Assembly: GCF_900099895.1 (NCBI RefSeq)
Contig: NZ_FNDY01000036.1
Coordinates: 1-43,765 of the forward strand
Length of the DNA stretch: 43,765 nucleotides
Origin: Paenibacillus naphthalenovorans
GTDB taxonomy: Bacteria; Bacillota; Bacilli; Paenibacillales; NBRC-103111
Direction: 5' to 3'
Shown in pieces: positions 17,066-26,897 of the stretch. Positions within the stretch are counted from its first letter, which is position 1. Every line of letters starts with the position of its first letter. Position numbers and translations under genes: made by a program. The notes beneath the pieces were generated by a model. It had not been told where the DNA came from and made no database searches. It saw only the letters and a list, made by a program, of their open reading frames with translations.

Positions 17066-20000
17066 TCTGCAGCTCTCCCTTCGATTTCAAAACACGCTTG
17101 TATTGTACCAGAAACCTTTCCAGCAAATCGATGGATTCTTCTGGTTTTAACCCTTTGCCCTTCAGCTCGATAATGATTTGCTGCCCGCCGATCAGTTTGA
17201 TCCGATTCTCGAATTCGCCTGACAATTGGTGCAGCTTCTGCCCGTCCAAATTGTCGTTTTGTCCAGGGTGAATCCGAAGCTCGTAATCCAAACCTTTCTG
17301 CGAGATCGTTTCGATCCCATACATCGCGCCGTAGACCTTCAGGCGGGCCGCCTTGAGCAGATTGACCACCGCCTGCGGCAAATCGCCGAACCGGTCCACG
17401 AGTTCATCCTCCAGCTCCATCGCTTCATCCAAGGTTTGCACAGCCGCCACTTTTTTGTAAATTTCAATTTTCTGCACGCTGTCATAAATGTAATCGCCGG
17501 GAATATAGGCATCCAACTGAATATCAAGCTGCGTTGACCAAACCTTTTCTTCGGGCGTCGTTTCGCCGCCCATTTCCTTCTTCCGCTTATTAATTTCTTC
17601 TCCTAGCATCTGGGAATACAGGTCGAATCCAACCGATGCGATAAAGCCGTGCTGTTCGGCACCGAGCAAATTACCGGCGCCGCGAATGGAAAGATCTCTC
17701 ATGGCAATTTTAAACCCGGAACCCAGCTCCGTAAACTCCTTGATGGCTTGAAGACGTTTTTCCGCTACCTCCGTCAGCACTTTGTCCCGCTGATAAGTAA
17801 AATAGGCGTAGGCGATCCGGTTGGAACGTCCGACCCGACCGCGCAGCTGGTACAGCTGCGAAAGCCCCATCTTATCGGCATCATGGACAATGAGCGTGTT
17901 CACGTTTGGAATGTCGACTCCGGTTTCAATGATGCTCGTGCTGACAAGAACGTCATATTCTCCGTCAAGAAAATCCAGGATGGTCTTCTCCAGCTCCTGC
18001 TCCGACATTTGGCCGTGAGCTACGGTCACCCGCGCATCGGGAACGAGCATCGAGATTTGTTCAGCCATTTGGGTAATTCCCTGTACACGGTTGTACAAAT
18101 AGTATACCTGGCCTTCACGGGCAAGCTCCCGCTCGATCGCCTCACGTACCAAAGAAGCGCTGTACTCTACGACGTAGGTCTGTACCGGGAAACGGTTCTC
18201 CGGGGGCGTCTCAATGACCGACAAGTCCCTTACCCCAAGCATCGACATATGGAGCGTGCGCGGGATCGGCGTCGCTGTCAAGGTCAGCACGTCCACGTTC
18301 GTTTTGAGCCGCTTCAGCTTTTCCTTGTGCGAAACACCGAAGCGCTGCTCCTCGTCGACGATAAGCAGACCCAAATCTTTGAATTGGATATCCTTGGACA
18401 GCAGCCTGTGGGTGCCGATCACGATGTCCACGGTACCGTTCTTTATGCCCTTCATCGTCTCCGTTTGTTCCTTCTTGGAACGGAATCTGCTCAATACGTG
18501 AATGTTAAACGGATAACCCGAGAAGCGTTCCCTGAACGTCTCGTAATGCTGCTGGGCCAGAATGGTCGTCGGTACCAGAACCGCTACTTGCTTCCCGTCG
18601 ATCGCCGCTTTGAACGCTGCGCGGATCGCCACCTCCGTCTTGCCGTAGCCAACGTCGCCGCACAGCAGCCGATCCATCGGCCGGGGCTTCTCCATATCCC
18701 TCTTGATCTCCTCAATGGCACGGAGCTGGTCTGCTGTTTCCTCGTACGGGAACATCCCTTCGAACTCCTGCTGATAGGCGCTGTCTTTGGAGAATGCGTA
18801 TCCGGGAGTCGCCTGGCGTTCGGCATAAAGCTTGATCAGATCGTCCGCAATATCCTGCACGGATGCCCTTGCCTTGCTCTTGACCCGGTTCCAGTCGGTC
18901 CCGCCCAGCTTATACACTTTCGGCTCTTTGCCTTCCTCGGCGCCTACGTACTTCTGGACATGGTCGATTTGATCAATCGGTACCGACAGCTTGTCGCCGC
19001 CGGCATACATAATGTGCAGATAATCTTTATGAATCCCGCCAACCTCAAGCGTTCCGATGCCTACGAATTTCCCGATCCCGTGGTTGACATGGACGACATA
19101 ATCCCCCACCTTAAGCTCCTGGTAGCTTTTGATGCGTTCGGCGTTCTCAATCTTTTTGTCTACCTTGCGGGCCTTGCGCTGCTTTTGGGTGAACATTTCG
19201 GCTTCGGTAATAACGACAAGATGAATGCTGGGCAGCTCAAAACCGGTCTGCAGGCTGCCGTCCACAATCTGCGGCTCTTCAATGTGATAATCGGCCAGCA
19301 CCCGCTTGATTCGCTCAATCCGTTCAGCCCCGCTGGCCACCATCATCACCTGGGCGCCGGATTTTTTCCAGCGTTCCATTTCGCTTTTGAGCAGATTCAT
19401 CTGGCCGTGGAAGTTTTGCATCAACCGGCACATGAAATTGACGATATTCTGCGGCGTCACCTGCTGTACCTGACGTAGGAACAGCGACATGTACAGCGTT
19501 GGATAGGCTTTGCGAAGAAGCAGCGTCTCATAAGGCTTGGACAAGGCCAGCGCCGGGATGCATTCGCCGTCCTGCAGCGACGAGGTCGTCCATTCGGCCT
19601 CATCCTTCTCAAGCTGCTTTGCCGTCTCCAGCAGCCTCGAGGGTTCGTCTACAATGATAATCGAATCCTTCGGCATGTAATCCAGCAGCGTTTGCCGTTC
19701 CGGAAACAGGAGGGAGACATATTTGAATATCCCTTGAAAGTGCTGTCCTTCCCGAAGCAGCTCGATTTCGTGTCCCATGCCTTCAAGCAGCTTGTCTTTG
19801 GCGGCCCGGTCCGTCATTTTGCCGATCTGCTCCTGAAGCAGCTCGTAGGCATGCTGCGCCGCTGATTGTAACCGGTTACGATCGGCCACGATCTCGCGGC
19901 AGGGCAGAATGGTCAGTTCGTTCACTTTATCGATGGACCTCTGGTCTCCCGCATCGAACGAACGAATGGAGTCGACTTCAATATCGAACAGCTCGATCCG

Positions 20001-20576
20001 ATACGGATGAGGCGATGTGAGGGGATACAAATCGAGAATTCCCCCGCGAACGCTCATCTCTCCCTTGTTTTCAACCCGCTCCACCCGTTCATATCCCAGC
20101 TCGACCATGCGGCTTACCAGCTGGTCCAGCTCCACGGTCTGCCCTACTTCAATGCGGAACTGAGCCTGAACGATGGAATCCCGGCTTGGAAGCAGCCTAC
20201 GCATCCCCGCATAAGGCACTACGACGATGCCGCGGAAATCTCCAGCCAGACGGGACAGCGCATCCACTCGCTGTGCCAGCATCTCGGGGCTCGCGATTGC
20301 CGCCTCAGCGGCAAGCAACTCCTGGGCAGGGAACAAAAGCACCCGGTCCCCAGGCAGCAGTTCGGCTAAATCCTCGTACATTTTTTGTGCAGAAAACATA
20401 TTGTGCGTCACGACAAATAAAGGCCGCTCCAGCTCCTCATAAAGCGAAGCGAGCATAACCTGACGCGAGGAACCAGTTAATCCGGCGATTAACTGCTCCC
20501 TCATCCCCGTGCGAATGCCGGCAACCACGGATTGAAAATCAAGATCCGCGGCGAACGCCCGAATTAAAGCCTGCAA
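17052..20576 (-). CDS. mfd: Transcription-repair coupling factor Mfd
   Basis: ATP-dependent translocase that removes RNA polymerase stalled at lesions and recruits UvrA. 1174 residues, close to B. subtilis Mfd (1177). Order: UvrB-like N-terminal domains, RNA-polymerase interaction domain (YVVHVNHGIGKFVGIGTLEV), RecG-like helicase with GDVGYGKTEVA and DEEQRFGV boxes, TRG motif, and C-terminal UvrA-inhibitory domain. The start is TTG (20574-20576) with GAGGGG about 9 nt upstream. Confidence 0.97.
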   Translation of the reverse strand: MQALIRAFAADLDFQSVVAGIRTGMREQLIAGLTGSSRQVMLASLYEELERPLFVVTHNMFSAQKMYEDLAELLPGDRVLLFPAQELLAAEAAIASPEMLAQRVDALSRLAGDFRGIVVVPYAGMRRLLPSRDSIVQAQFRIEVGQTVELDQLVSRMVELGYERVERVENKGEMSVRGGILDLYPLTSPHPYRIELFDIEVDSIRSFDAGDQRSIDKVNELTILPCREIVADRNRLQSAAQHAYELLQEQIGKMTDRAAKDKLLEGMGHEIELLREGQHFQGIFKYVSLLFPERQTLLDYMPKDSIIIVDEPSRLLETAKQLEKDEAEWTTSSLQDGECIPALALSKPYETLLLRKAYPTLYMSLFLRQVQQVTPQNIVNFMCRLMQNFHGQMNLLKSEMERWKKSGAQVMMVASGAERIERIKRVLADYHIEEPQIVDGSLQTGFELPSIHLVVITEAEMFTQKQRKARKVDKKIENAERIKSYQELKVGDYVVHVNHGIGKFVGIGTLEVGGIHKDYLHIMYAGGDKLSVPIDQIDHVQKYVGAEEGKEPKVYKLGGTDWNRVKSKARASVQDIADDLIKLYAERQATPGYAFSKDSAYQQEFEGMFPYEETADQLRAIEEIKRDMEKPRPMDRLLCGDVGYGKTEVAIRAAFKAAIDGKQVAVLVPTTILAQQHYETFRERFSGYPFNIHVLSRFRSKKEQTETMKGIKNGTVDIVIGTHRLLSKDIQFKDLGLLIVDEEQRFGVSHKEKLKRLKTNVDVLTLTATPIPRTLHMSMLGVRDLSVIETPPENRFPVQTYVVEYSASLVREAIERELAREGQVYYLYNRVQGITQMAEQISMLVPDARVTVAHGQMSEQELEKTILDFLDGEYDVLVSTSIIETGVDIPNVNTLIVHDADKMGLSQLYQLRGRVGRSNRIAYAYFTYQRDKVLTEVAEKRLQAIKEFTELGSGFKIAMRDLSIRGAGNLLGAEQHGFIASVGFDLYSQMLGEEINKRKKEMGGETTPEEKVWSTQLDIQLDAYIPGDYIYDSVQKIEIYKKVAAVQTLDEAMELEDELVDRFGDLPQAVVNLLKAARLKVYGAMYGIETISQKGLDYELRIHPGQNDNLDGQKLHQLSGEFENRIKLIGGQQIIIELKGKGLKPEESIDLLERFLVQYKRVLKSKGELQNVAK

Positions 20577-20607
20577 AACAGGACACCCCTCTCAACCGCG
20601 TAACACT

Positions 20608-20636
20608 AAAAAGCCTATAGCGCACTCGCTTTAGGC
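20608..20636 (-). terminator. Terminator of fin
   Basis: Stem GCCTATAGCG (20613-20622) with CGCTTTAGGC (20627-20636) and a TTTTTAG tail on the minus strand, in the fin-mfd gap. Confidence 0.82.
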
Positions 20637-20680
20637 CCGATTCATGTACATCATGCCGGACAGCCGGACGCGAATAGCCC

Positions 20681-20911
20681 CTACTGCAGAGGATTCGCGA
20701 GGAGCGAGAGCTCCGGATTGGCCTCCAGCGCTTCTTTGCAATAATCGCAAACCACCTTGACGGTGACATCCCCATTTGGGTTATACGATATTATATCTCT
20801 CCGCTCTTCAGGGGTCAAGAAATGAAAGCCCAACTGATACTCGCTCACTTCTTCCTGACGAATCTCCCCGATGGATGTTTGGCAATGACGGCATATGTAT
20901 TTCACGGTCAT
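20681..20911 (-). CDS. fin: Anti-sigma-F factor Fin (YabK)
   Basis: Small zinc protein that inhibits sigma-F and helps the forespore switch to sigma-G. The 76 residues from MTVKYICRHC match the B. subtilis Fin length exactly. Two CxxC pairs are seen (CRHC at 7-10, CDYC near 54-57) around the conserved LGFHFLTPEERRDIISYNPNGD. The start at 20911 has GGAGGAAGG upstream; the frame is open for 17 more codons, but they are not part of the family. Confidence 0.92.
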   Translation of the reverse strand: MTVKYICRHCQTSIGEIRQEEVSEYQLGFHFLTPEERRDIISYNPNGDVTVKVVCDYCKEALEANPELSLLANPLQ

Positions 20912-20994
20912 GCGGCCTTCCTCCTCTCCGCTTTGCCGGGCAAAGCGCTTCTTTACGGACAACGGTCACCGGTACAATCGGCAATCCGCTGACA

Positions 20995-21009
20995 TCATAC
21001 TTAGTATGA
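20995..21009. promoter_or_regulatory. 15-bp palindrome containing a sigma-G-type -10 upstream of fin
   Basis: TCATACTTAGTATGA is an inverted repeat around a central T. On the minus strand it contains CATACTA, a perfect sigma-G -10, about 90 bp upstream of the fin ATG. The -35 position (about GGCTA) is weak. Either promoter element or operator is possible. Confidence 0.3.
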
Positions 21010-21062
21010 CCAAGAATGGAGGATTTTAGCCTGGGGTCGCTGGAGCTTGAATGCTTAACAAC

Positions 21063-21623
21063 CTAACCGTTAAATTTCGCCATCGTCTTCTCGAATGTAT
21101 GCTCCAATACATATTCCATGGCCTCGCAGGTTCTATCCAGCACCTGAGGCATGCTTTGCCATTCTTCTTTGCTAAAAGGACTTAATACGTAATCGGCAAT
21201 ATCCCGGCCGGGTGCCGGACGTGAAATGCCCATTCGGATTCGATTGAATTTCTGGGAGCCCAGATGCTGTATGATGGATTTGATTCCGTTGTGGCCCCCT
21301 GCACTGCCTTGATACCTCAAACGGATACTCCCGTACGGCGTATCCAAATCGTCATATACCACAATCAGGTCGTCCGGGGACGCCTTGTAGAAATCCATAA
21401 ATGCCCGCACGGACTCTCCCGACAGATTCATATACGTCTGCGGTTTAAGGAGAACGACCTTCTCCCCGGCCACCATTCCTTCTCCCATCAGGCCCTTGCA
21501 TTTGTTCTGCGAGATTTGGATTCCGTGCTTGTCGGCGAATCGGTCCAGCGCCATAAAGCCGATGTTGTGCCGCGTCATTTCGTATTGCCGCCCCGGATTG
21601 CCGAGGCCTACGAACCATTTCAA
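21063..21623 (-). CDS. pth: Peptidyl-tRNA hydrolase (Pth, SpoVC)
   Basis: Releases tRNA from drop-off peptidyl-tRNAs. The fold is marked by KWFVGLGNPG, TRHNIGF (catalytic His), VVYDDLDTPYG and GSAGGHNG. The start is TTG at 21623 (codon before KWF) because AAAGGAG lies at the right distance and is itself inside the eight-codon extension to the ATG at 21647. This gives 186 residues, normal for the family. Confidence 0.95.
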   Translation of the reverse strand: MKWFVGLGNPGRQYEMTRHNIGFMALDRFADKHGIQISQNKCKGLMGEGMVAGEKVVLLKPQTYMNLSGESVRAFMDFYKASPDDLIVVYDDLDTPYGSIRLRYQGSAGGHNGIKSIIQHLGSQKFNRIRMGISRPAPGRDIADYVLSPFSKEEWQSMPQVLDRTCEAMEYVLEHTFEKTMAKFNG

Positions 21624-21809
21624 GCCAACTGCTCCTTTCAAAACCATCCATGTAACCCCTACGAGTTAATCATACCCGAAAAAGCGCCCCAAGCCAACTT
21701 TCACATGACCCCGTTCATCAACCTTTTCCCCGAATCGGTAGAAGCTCCTATCATTCGAGCATAATGGAAAAGCGTGTCGATCGACTCGCCCATCAACACG
21801 CTTCCTCTA

Positions 21810-21838
21810 AAAAACATACGGACCGTACGTCCGAACGT
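21810..21838 (-). terminator. Terminator of ctc
   Basis: Hairpin around CGGAC-GTACG-GTCCG followed by TATGTTTTTT on the minus strand, directly past the ctc stop. A second stem (AAGCGTGT with ACACGCTT) sits just beyond at about 21773-21805 and also ends in TTTT. Confidence 0.68.
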
Positions 21839-21844
21839 TCAACA

Positions 21845-22486
21845 TTATACCGTTTTCTCGGCTTCCTTTTCTTCTTTCTCGAAAGCTCCCTCGACCTTGG
21901 CTGCAGGCTCGTCGGCGGCCGGCTCCTCCTCGGCTTCCTTCTGAGGCAGAAGAATCGTTGCAAGCACATCGTTCTCATCGGTTTTTACTTCGACGTCGGC
22001 AGGCAGTTTTAACTGGGACACGAGGATATTCTCGCCAACGTCCAAACCGGATATATCTACTTCTACTTCACTCGGGATATGCTGCGGCAAGCAGCGGATC
22101 TCAATCTCATGATGCTGGATTTGCAGAATACCGCCGGCCTTGACGCCAACCGGGTCTCCGATAAATTCAAGGCGGACCGTCGTGGTGACGGGCTCGTCCA
22201 TATTGATTTGATGGAAATCGACATGCAGCGGCTGACGGGTGAACACATCGCGCTGCACTTCATTGATCATCACCGGCTGTCTGCCGAATCCCGGAACATC
22301 CATCTCGATAATGCCGTTCGGATTCGTTTTCAACAGGGTAAACAGTTCTTTTTGATCGATGGCGATCGGCGTTTGCGTCACTTTTTTTCCGTAAACGATA
22401 CCGGGTACTTTTCCTTGCGCACGCAGCCGGTTGAGATCACCCTTCGTTCGGCCTGTACGAGCTTCCGCTTTCAATGTTGCTGCCAT
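21845..22486 (-). CDS. ctc: 50S ribosomal protein bL25, general stress protein Ctc
   Basis: 213-residue long form of bL25 (TL5/CTC type) that binds 5S rRNA: N-terminal L25 domain (about 1-95, GKVPGIVYGKK), C-terminal beta-domain (about 100-185) and an acidic tail. AGGAGG lies 7 nt before the ATG. In B. subtilis ctc is the classical sigma-B gene; a sigma-B-like promoter is found here too. Confidence 0.96.
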   Translation of the reverse strand: MAATLKAEARTGRTKGDLNRLRAQGKVPGIVYGKKVTQTPIAIDQKELFTLLKTNPNGIIEMDVPGFGRQPVMINEVQRDVFTRQPLHVDFHQINMDEPVTTTVRLEFIGDPVGVKAGGILQIQHHEIEIRCLPQHIPSEVEVDISGLDVGENILVSQLKLPADVEVKTDENDVLATILLPQKEAEEEPAADEPAAKVEGAFEKEEKEAEKTV

Positions 22487-22530
22487 AGTTAAACCTCCTT
22501 CAATCTGGGCAAACCCAAGCTTCTACTAAT

Positions 22531-22556
22531 TTACCCATTTGAAGGAGGTTCGAAAC
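22531..22556 (-). promoter_or_regulatory. Candidate sigma-B-type promoter of ctc
   Basis: On the minus strand GTTTCG (22556-22551), a 14-bp spacer and GGGTAA (22536-22531), against a sigma-B consensus of GTTTAA, 13-15 bp, GGGTAT. It lies 45 bp upstream of the ctc ATG. Confidence 0.45.
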
Positions 22557-22592
22557 ATAGAAAGGGAAATACGTCCTGCCGATGAAGTTCGA

Positions 22593-23999
22593 TTACGGAC
22601 GGTTCTTCTTCAGCTGCTCTTTCTTGGCCGCAAATTTGGCGTGAAGCTTCTCGGCGTAACCCGGCTTGTTTACCTGCCGTTCTCTGGCAATGGCAAGATC
22701 CCCCGCTTCGACATCATCGGTGATGGTCGAGCCTGCAACGACGTAAGCGCCTTTGCCGATTTTGACCGGAGCCACAAGATTGACGTTGCTGCCGATAAAG
22801 GCGTCGTCCTCCACCTCGGTCAGCTGTTTGTTATAGCCGTCATAGTTTACGGTAATCGCGCCGCAGCCAAAGTTCACATTCCGTCCAATCACCGCGTCCC
22901 CGACGTAACTCAAATGAGATACCTTGACTCCGTCAGCCAGTCTGGCATTCTTAATCTCAACAAAGTCCCCGATTTTCACGTCTTCGCCCAAATTCGAACC
23001 CGGTCGTAAGTAAGCGTAAGGCCCGACGGTCGTTCCGGCGCCGATCACCGCTTCCTGCAGCACCGAATGCTTGACCGTGATGCCGTTGGCGAGGGTGCTG
23101 TCTGTGATATCGGCCTGAGGCCCAATGACACAGTCCTCTCCGATCACTGTTTTGCCCCTAAGGATCGTACCCGGTAAAATGACGGTGTCCGCACCGATTT
23201 GCACATCCGCTTCGATATACGTATTCGAAGGGTCAATGATCGTAACCCCTCCGAGCATATGGCGCCGGTTAATGATCTGACGCATGTCCGCTTCCGCCTG
23301 CGACAGAGCCAGCCGATCGTTGACACCGATGGACTCCCGGATATCCTTCATCACGCAGCCTTCGATTTTTTCACCACGACTGACCAGAATACTGATCACA
23401 TCGGTGAGATAGTATTCGTTCTGGGCATTGTCATTCTTAACTGAGGCGAGAGCGTCGAACAGTTTCCGGTTATCGAAGCAATAGGTGCCTGTGTTGATTT
23501 CCTTAACCCTGCGCTGCTCGTCATTGCAATCCTTCTCTTCGACAATTCCGCTGACATGCCCCTGTGCATCCCGAATGATTCGGCCGTATCCGCGAGGCTC
23601 GTCGATCACCGCTGTCAAAATGGTAGCGGCCGTCCCCTTCTCCTGATGAGTCCGAATCATGTCCTGCAGCGTTTCTGCAGAAACCAGCGGCGTATCTCCA
23701 CAGATGACGATGGTGAGCCCGTCTTCACCCTCAAGCAGCGGTTTGGCCTGCAGGACGGCGTGACCTGTTCCGAGCTGCTTCTCTTGCAATGCATATTCCA
23801 CGCGATTCCCCAAATACGCTTGAACCGCTTCGGCGCCGTGGCCTACGACGACTACCGTACGCGAAGTATTTATATGTTCCAGTGTGGTGACCACATGACC
23901 GACCATAGGCTTTCCGCACACCGGGTGCAGCACTTTATATAGCTTTGATTTCATCCTCTTGCCCTGCCCTGCGGCGAGCACGACTCCCATGATGTTCAA
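22593..23999 (-). CDS. glmU: Bifunctional GlmU: N-acetylglucosamine-1-phosphate uridyltransferase / glucosamine-1-phosphate acetyltransferase
   Basis: Makes UDP-GlcNAc for the cell wall. N-terminal pyrophosphorylase: VVLAAGQGKRMKS, KPMVGHV, GTGHAV. C-terminal left-handed beta-helix with hexapeptide repeats (about 255-445) ending in the acetyltransferase motifs SYVGDAVIGRNVNFGCG and NYDGYNKQ. TTG at 23997-23999 has AAGGGG with a 9-nt spacing; the upstream ATG at 24008 abuts that Shine-Dalgarno and is less likely. 468 residues from TTG. Confidence 0.95.
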   Translation of the reverse strand: MNIMGVVLAAGQGKRMKSKLYKVLHPVCGKPMVGHVVTTLEHINTSRTVVVVGHGAEAVQAYLGNRVEYALQEKQLGTGHAVLQAKPLLEGEDGLTIVICGDTPLVSAETLQDMIRTHQEKGTAATILTAVIDEPRGYGRIIRDAQGHVSGIVEEKDCNDEQRRVKEINTGTYCFDNRKLFDALASVKNDNAQNEYYLTDVISILVSRGEKIEGCVMKDIRESIGVNDRLALSQAEADMRQIINRRHMLGGVTIIDPSNTYIEADVQIGADTVILPGTILRGKTVIGEDCVIGPQADITDSTLANGITVKHSVLQEAVIGAGTTVGPYAYLRPGSNLGEDVKIGDFVEIKNARLADGVKVSHLSYVGDAVIGRNVNFGCGAITVNYDGYNKQLTEVEDDAFIGSNVNLVAPVKIGKGAYVVAGSTITDDVEAGDLAIARERQVNKPGYAEKLHAKFAAKKEQLKKNRP

Positions 24000-24038
24000 G
24001 CTTTCCATCCCCTTCGTTCAAGTTAATCATTCTATGTT

Positions 24039-24068
24039 AGTATACGGGTCGGGGTCTTCAAAATGCAA
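24039..24068 (-). promoter_or_regulatory. Candidate sigma-A promoter of glmU
   Basis: TTGCAT (24068-24063), 18-bp spacer, TATACT (24044-24039) on the minus strand, 39 bp upstream of the TTG start. Confidence 0.42.
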
Positions 24069-24098
24069 TCTCCGTACACCCGTTTCATGAGGAAAAAG

Positions 24099-24124
24099 AA
24101 AAAAGAGCCCACAGGCTCTTTAAG
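24099..24124 (-). terminator. Terminator of spoVG
   Basis: Perfect 8-bp stem AAAGAGCC (24102-24109) with GGCTCTTT (24114-24121), 4-nt loop, then a T-rich tail on the minus strand. Confidence 0.9.
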
Positions 24125-24133
24125 AACATCGGT

Positions 24134-24489
<356 letters not shown>

Positions 24490-24540
24490 TTTCCATTCAA
24501 AATTTTTCCGCTTTTTTATAAATAATTTGTCTTTTTAAAA

Positions 24541-24930
24541 TTATTCGACATTTAACGCTGCAATAAGCTCGATTTCGACAAAAACATCCTTCGGAAGCCG
24601 CGCCACTTCTACCGTCGAGCGAGCCGGCTTATGGTCTCCGAAATACGAAGCGTAGATTTCATTGATCTGGGCAAATTGATTCATATCTTTGATGAAAACG
24701 GTTGCCTTCACGACATCCCGGAAAGTCGCTCCGGCTGCCGCAAGCACTGCGCTTAAATTGCGGAATACTTGATGGGTCTGCTCTTCTACGCCTCCGGGGA
24801 CCAATTGGCCGTCCGATCCGAGCGGAATCTGGCCTGAAGTAAATAGAAGCGATCCGACCCGAACCGCTTGCGAGTAAGGACCGATAGCGGCTGGCGCCTG
24901 GTCTGTTGAAATGATACTTATGTTCGTCAT
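24541..24930 (-). CDS. ridA: RidA family reactive imine deaminase (YabJ)
   Basis: Hydrolyses reactive enamine/imine intermediates. 129 residues with [17 protein letters not shown], the catalytic-region [11 protein letters not shown] and [12 protein letters not shown]. The ATG at 24930 has GGAG about 10 nt upstream; that Shine-Dalgarno overlaps the purR stop codon, so the two genes are tightly linked, as in B. subtilis (purR-yabJ). Confidence 0.95.
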   Translation of the reverse strand: MTNISIISTDQAPAAIGPYSQAVRVGSLLFTSGQIPLGSDGQLVPGGVEEQTHQVFRNLSAVLAAAGATFRDVVKATVFIKDMNQFAQINEIYASYFGDHKPARSTVEVARLPKDVFVEIELIAALNVE

Positions 24931-24937
24931 TGATTGA

Positions 24938-25780
24938 TCACTCCTCATCAAAGGTATCGCCTTCACGAAAATAGTTGCCCGGCTCGACTGTGATTTGTTT
25001 TGTCTTCGGATCTACCGCGGACAGCTTGGCCAAAGAAACGTAATCTTCCACCAGATGCTCCTCCACTTCACCCGACTCTACAAAAACGCCCACGCCCTTC
25101 ACCGTAGCTTTAAACTCCTGCAGCAGATCCATCATACCGTGAATCGTACCGCCGACCCTCATGAAGTCATCGATTATTAATACTTTGGATTCTTCCTTGA
25201 GCGCTCGCCGCGATAAGGACATCGTTTGAATCCGCTTGTTCGACCCCGAGACATAGTTGATGCTTACGGCTGAACCCTCGGTTACTTTATTGTCCCGGCG
25301 TACGATGACGACCGGCAAATTTAAATATGTGGCCGTCGAGTAAGCCAATGGAATACCCTTGGTTTCCACAGTCATGACCACGTCGATGTCTTTGCCCGCA
25401 AAAACGGATGCGAACATTTTGCCCACTTCGTTCAAGACCATCGGCTGTCCCATGATGTCGGACATGTATAAATATCCGCCTGGCAGTATTCTCTCCGGCT
25501 GCTCAAGCTGTCTGCACAGCTGGTTGATAAACTGCAGGGAATGGTCTCTTGATACTTTCGGGATGAACTTGACACCCCCTGCCGCGCCTGCAAGCGTCTG
25601 CAGTTCCCCAAGACCTTCTTCTTCAAACACTTCCTTAATGATGGCCAAGTCTTCGCTAATAGAAGATTTGGCGGAGTTGTAGCGGTCAGCGAAAGTCGTC
25701 AAAGGAATCAACGTATGGGGGCGAATTAGCAAGTATTGGGTCATTTCCACCAATCTTGCGCTTCTTTTCATTTTTTTCAC
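24938..25780 (-). CDS. purR: Purine operon repressor PurR
   Basis: Repressor released by PRPP. N-terminal winged helix (about 1-73: [29 protein letters not shown]) and a C-terminal phosphoribosyltransferase fold that binds but does not use PRPP ([13 protein letters not shown]). 280 residues. Start chosen as GTG at 25780 (VKKMKRS) with AGGGGG upstream; the frame is open to 25807. The upstream region carries a PurBox-like site, consistent with self-control. Confidence 0.95.
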   Translation of the reverse strand: MKKMKRSARLVEMTQYLLIRPHTLIPLTTFADRYNSAKSSISEDLAIIKEVFEEEGLGELQTLAGAAGGVKFIPKVSRDHSLQFINQLCRQLEQPERILPGGYLYMSDIMGQPMVLNEVGKMFASVFAGKDIDVVMTVETKGIPLAYSTATYLNLPVVIVRRDNKVTEGSAVSINYVSGSNKRIQTMSLSRRALKEESKVLIIDDFMRVGGTIHGMMDLLQEFKATVKGVGVFVESGEVEEHLVEDYVSLAKLSAVDPKTKQITVEPGNYFREGDTFDEE

Positions 25781-25816
25781 TGGTGCACCCCCTAATTTAC
25801 GACGCATGTTATAATA

Positions 25817-25867
25817 AAATCCGAATAATATAATGAAAATATAACATTTTTATACGTATTTATACAA
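25817..25867 (-). promoter_or_regulatory. purR promoter with PurBox-like site
   Basis: Minus-strand TTGTAT (25867-25862), 18 bp, TATATT (25843-25838). AAATCCGAATAAT (25817-25829, plus strand) fits the PurBox AWWWCCGAACWWT with one mismatch and lies over the expected transcription start. A clear second, inverted box was not found. Confidence 0.42.
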
Positions 25868-25883
25868 GCACATCGCGAAAAAT

Positions 25884-25907
25884 ATAATGACACCAAAGTG
25901 ACATTAT
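25884..25907 (-). terminator. Terminator of ispE
   Basis: Stem ATAATG-CAC / GTG-CATTAT with one central mismatch and a 4-nt loop, followed by ATTTTT on the minus strand, immediately past the ispE stop and upstream of the purR promoter. Confidence 0.72.
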
Positions 25908-25915
25908 CATCTTGT

Positions 25916-26770
25916 TCAAGTCAGCAGTCTTACAGCATAAACATCTTTGCAAAAGCCTCTTAGCCCGTTATAAATGCGAGGAACCTTGGCTTCTTTCGAA
26001 ACCAGTCCAAAAACGGTAGGACCGCTCCCCGACATCAATACGCCGTCAGCCCCCAGTTTAGCCATTACTTCTTTCAGCTGCCGCACCTCCGGGTAAAGCT
26101 CCAGCGTAATTTCCTCCAGCACATTGCCGAGCTCCCCGCACAGCTGTTCGAACCGCTTCTCCCGGATCGCCTCAAGCACTCCCGCAGTGGAAGGATGCTT
26201 CCGGATGGCGCCGACCTGCAGCTTGCCGTATATTTCCGATGTAGACACGTTGATCGGGGGCTTAGCCAGAATAACCCAACACTGCGGGGGTGATTCGATC
26301 GGCTCCAGCTTTTCGCCGCGTCCCCGTGCAATCGCTGTTCCTCCGGTTACACAGAATGGCACATCCGAACCGAGCTCTTCCCCGAGCTTCTGCAGTTCTT
26401 TCATCCCTATGCCAAGCCTCCACAACCGATTCAGCCCACGCAAGGTAGCCGCGGCATCGCTGCTCCCGCCGGCAAGTCCCGCAGCTACCGGGATTTTCTT
26501 ATCCAAATGAATATATACTCCTTGCTTAACGTCATATCGCTCTTTGATCAGACGAGCGGCTTGAAAAGCGAGATTTTTTTCATCCAGCGGTATGTACCCG
26601 GCTTGACTCGATATGATGATCGTGTCGCGCGGCAGCTCCTGCATTTCGATCCGGTCCGCCAGATCGACCATGGTCATAACCATCTCCACTTCATGATAGC
26701 CATCTTCACGCTTATATAATACATCCAGGGACAAATTGATTTTTGCCGGGGCTTTCTCGAATACCTTCAT
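25916..26770 (-). CDS. ispE: 4-diphosphocytidyl-2-C-methyl-D-erythritol kinase IspE
   Basis: GHMP-family kinase of the MEP isoprenoid pathway. 284 residues with [13 protein letters not shown], the ATP-binding [19 protein letters not shown] (~90-108) and the C-terminal [15 protein letters not shown] motif. ATG with AAGGTG about 5 nt upstream. Location between sspF and purR matches B. subtilis. Confidence 0.96.
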   Translation of the reverse strand: MKVFEKAPAKINLSLDVLYKREDGYHEVEMVMTMVDLADRIEMQELPRDTIIISSQAGYIPLDEKNLAFQAARLIKERYDVKQGVYIHLDKKIPVAAGLAGGSSDAAATLRGLNRLWRLGIGMKELQKLGEELGSDVPFCVTGGTAIARGRGEKLEPIESPPQCWVILAKPPINVSTSEIYGKLQVGAIRKHPSTAGVLEAIREKRFEQLCGELGNVLEEITLELYPEVRQLKEVMAKLGADGVLMSGSGPTVFGLVSKEAKVPRIYNGLRGFCKDVYAVRLLT

Positions 26771-26846
26771 AGGACACCTTCTTTACAACTGTCTGTCTAT
26801 ACGGGCTTACCGTTCTTCTCCTAATACTATACCAAAAACGGCACAA

Positions 26847-26886
26847 AAAAAAGCTAAAGCGGCCTCTTGGCTGCTCTAGCTTTCTT
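26847..26886 (-). terminator. Terminator of sspF-like gene
   Basis: 15-bp imperfect stem (26850-26864 with 26869-26883), 4-nt loop, followed by a long T run on the minus strand. Confidence 0.9.
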
Positions 26887-26897
26887 TAATGGTGCAA

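Noticed and set aside
17649..19478. Long plus-strand open frame opposite mfd (609 codons)
   Set aside because: Antisense to conserved Mfd helicase domains; His/Leu-rich shadow composition, no Shine-Dalgarno.
20912..20962. 17-codon N-terminal extension of Fin
   Set aside because: A proper Shine-Dalgarno precedes the downstream ATG and the shorter form matches the family length exactly.
21773..21805. Second hairpin past ctc as a separate small RNA
   Set aside because: No promoter seen; more simply a backup terminator.
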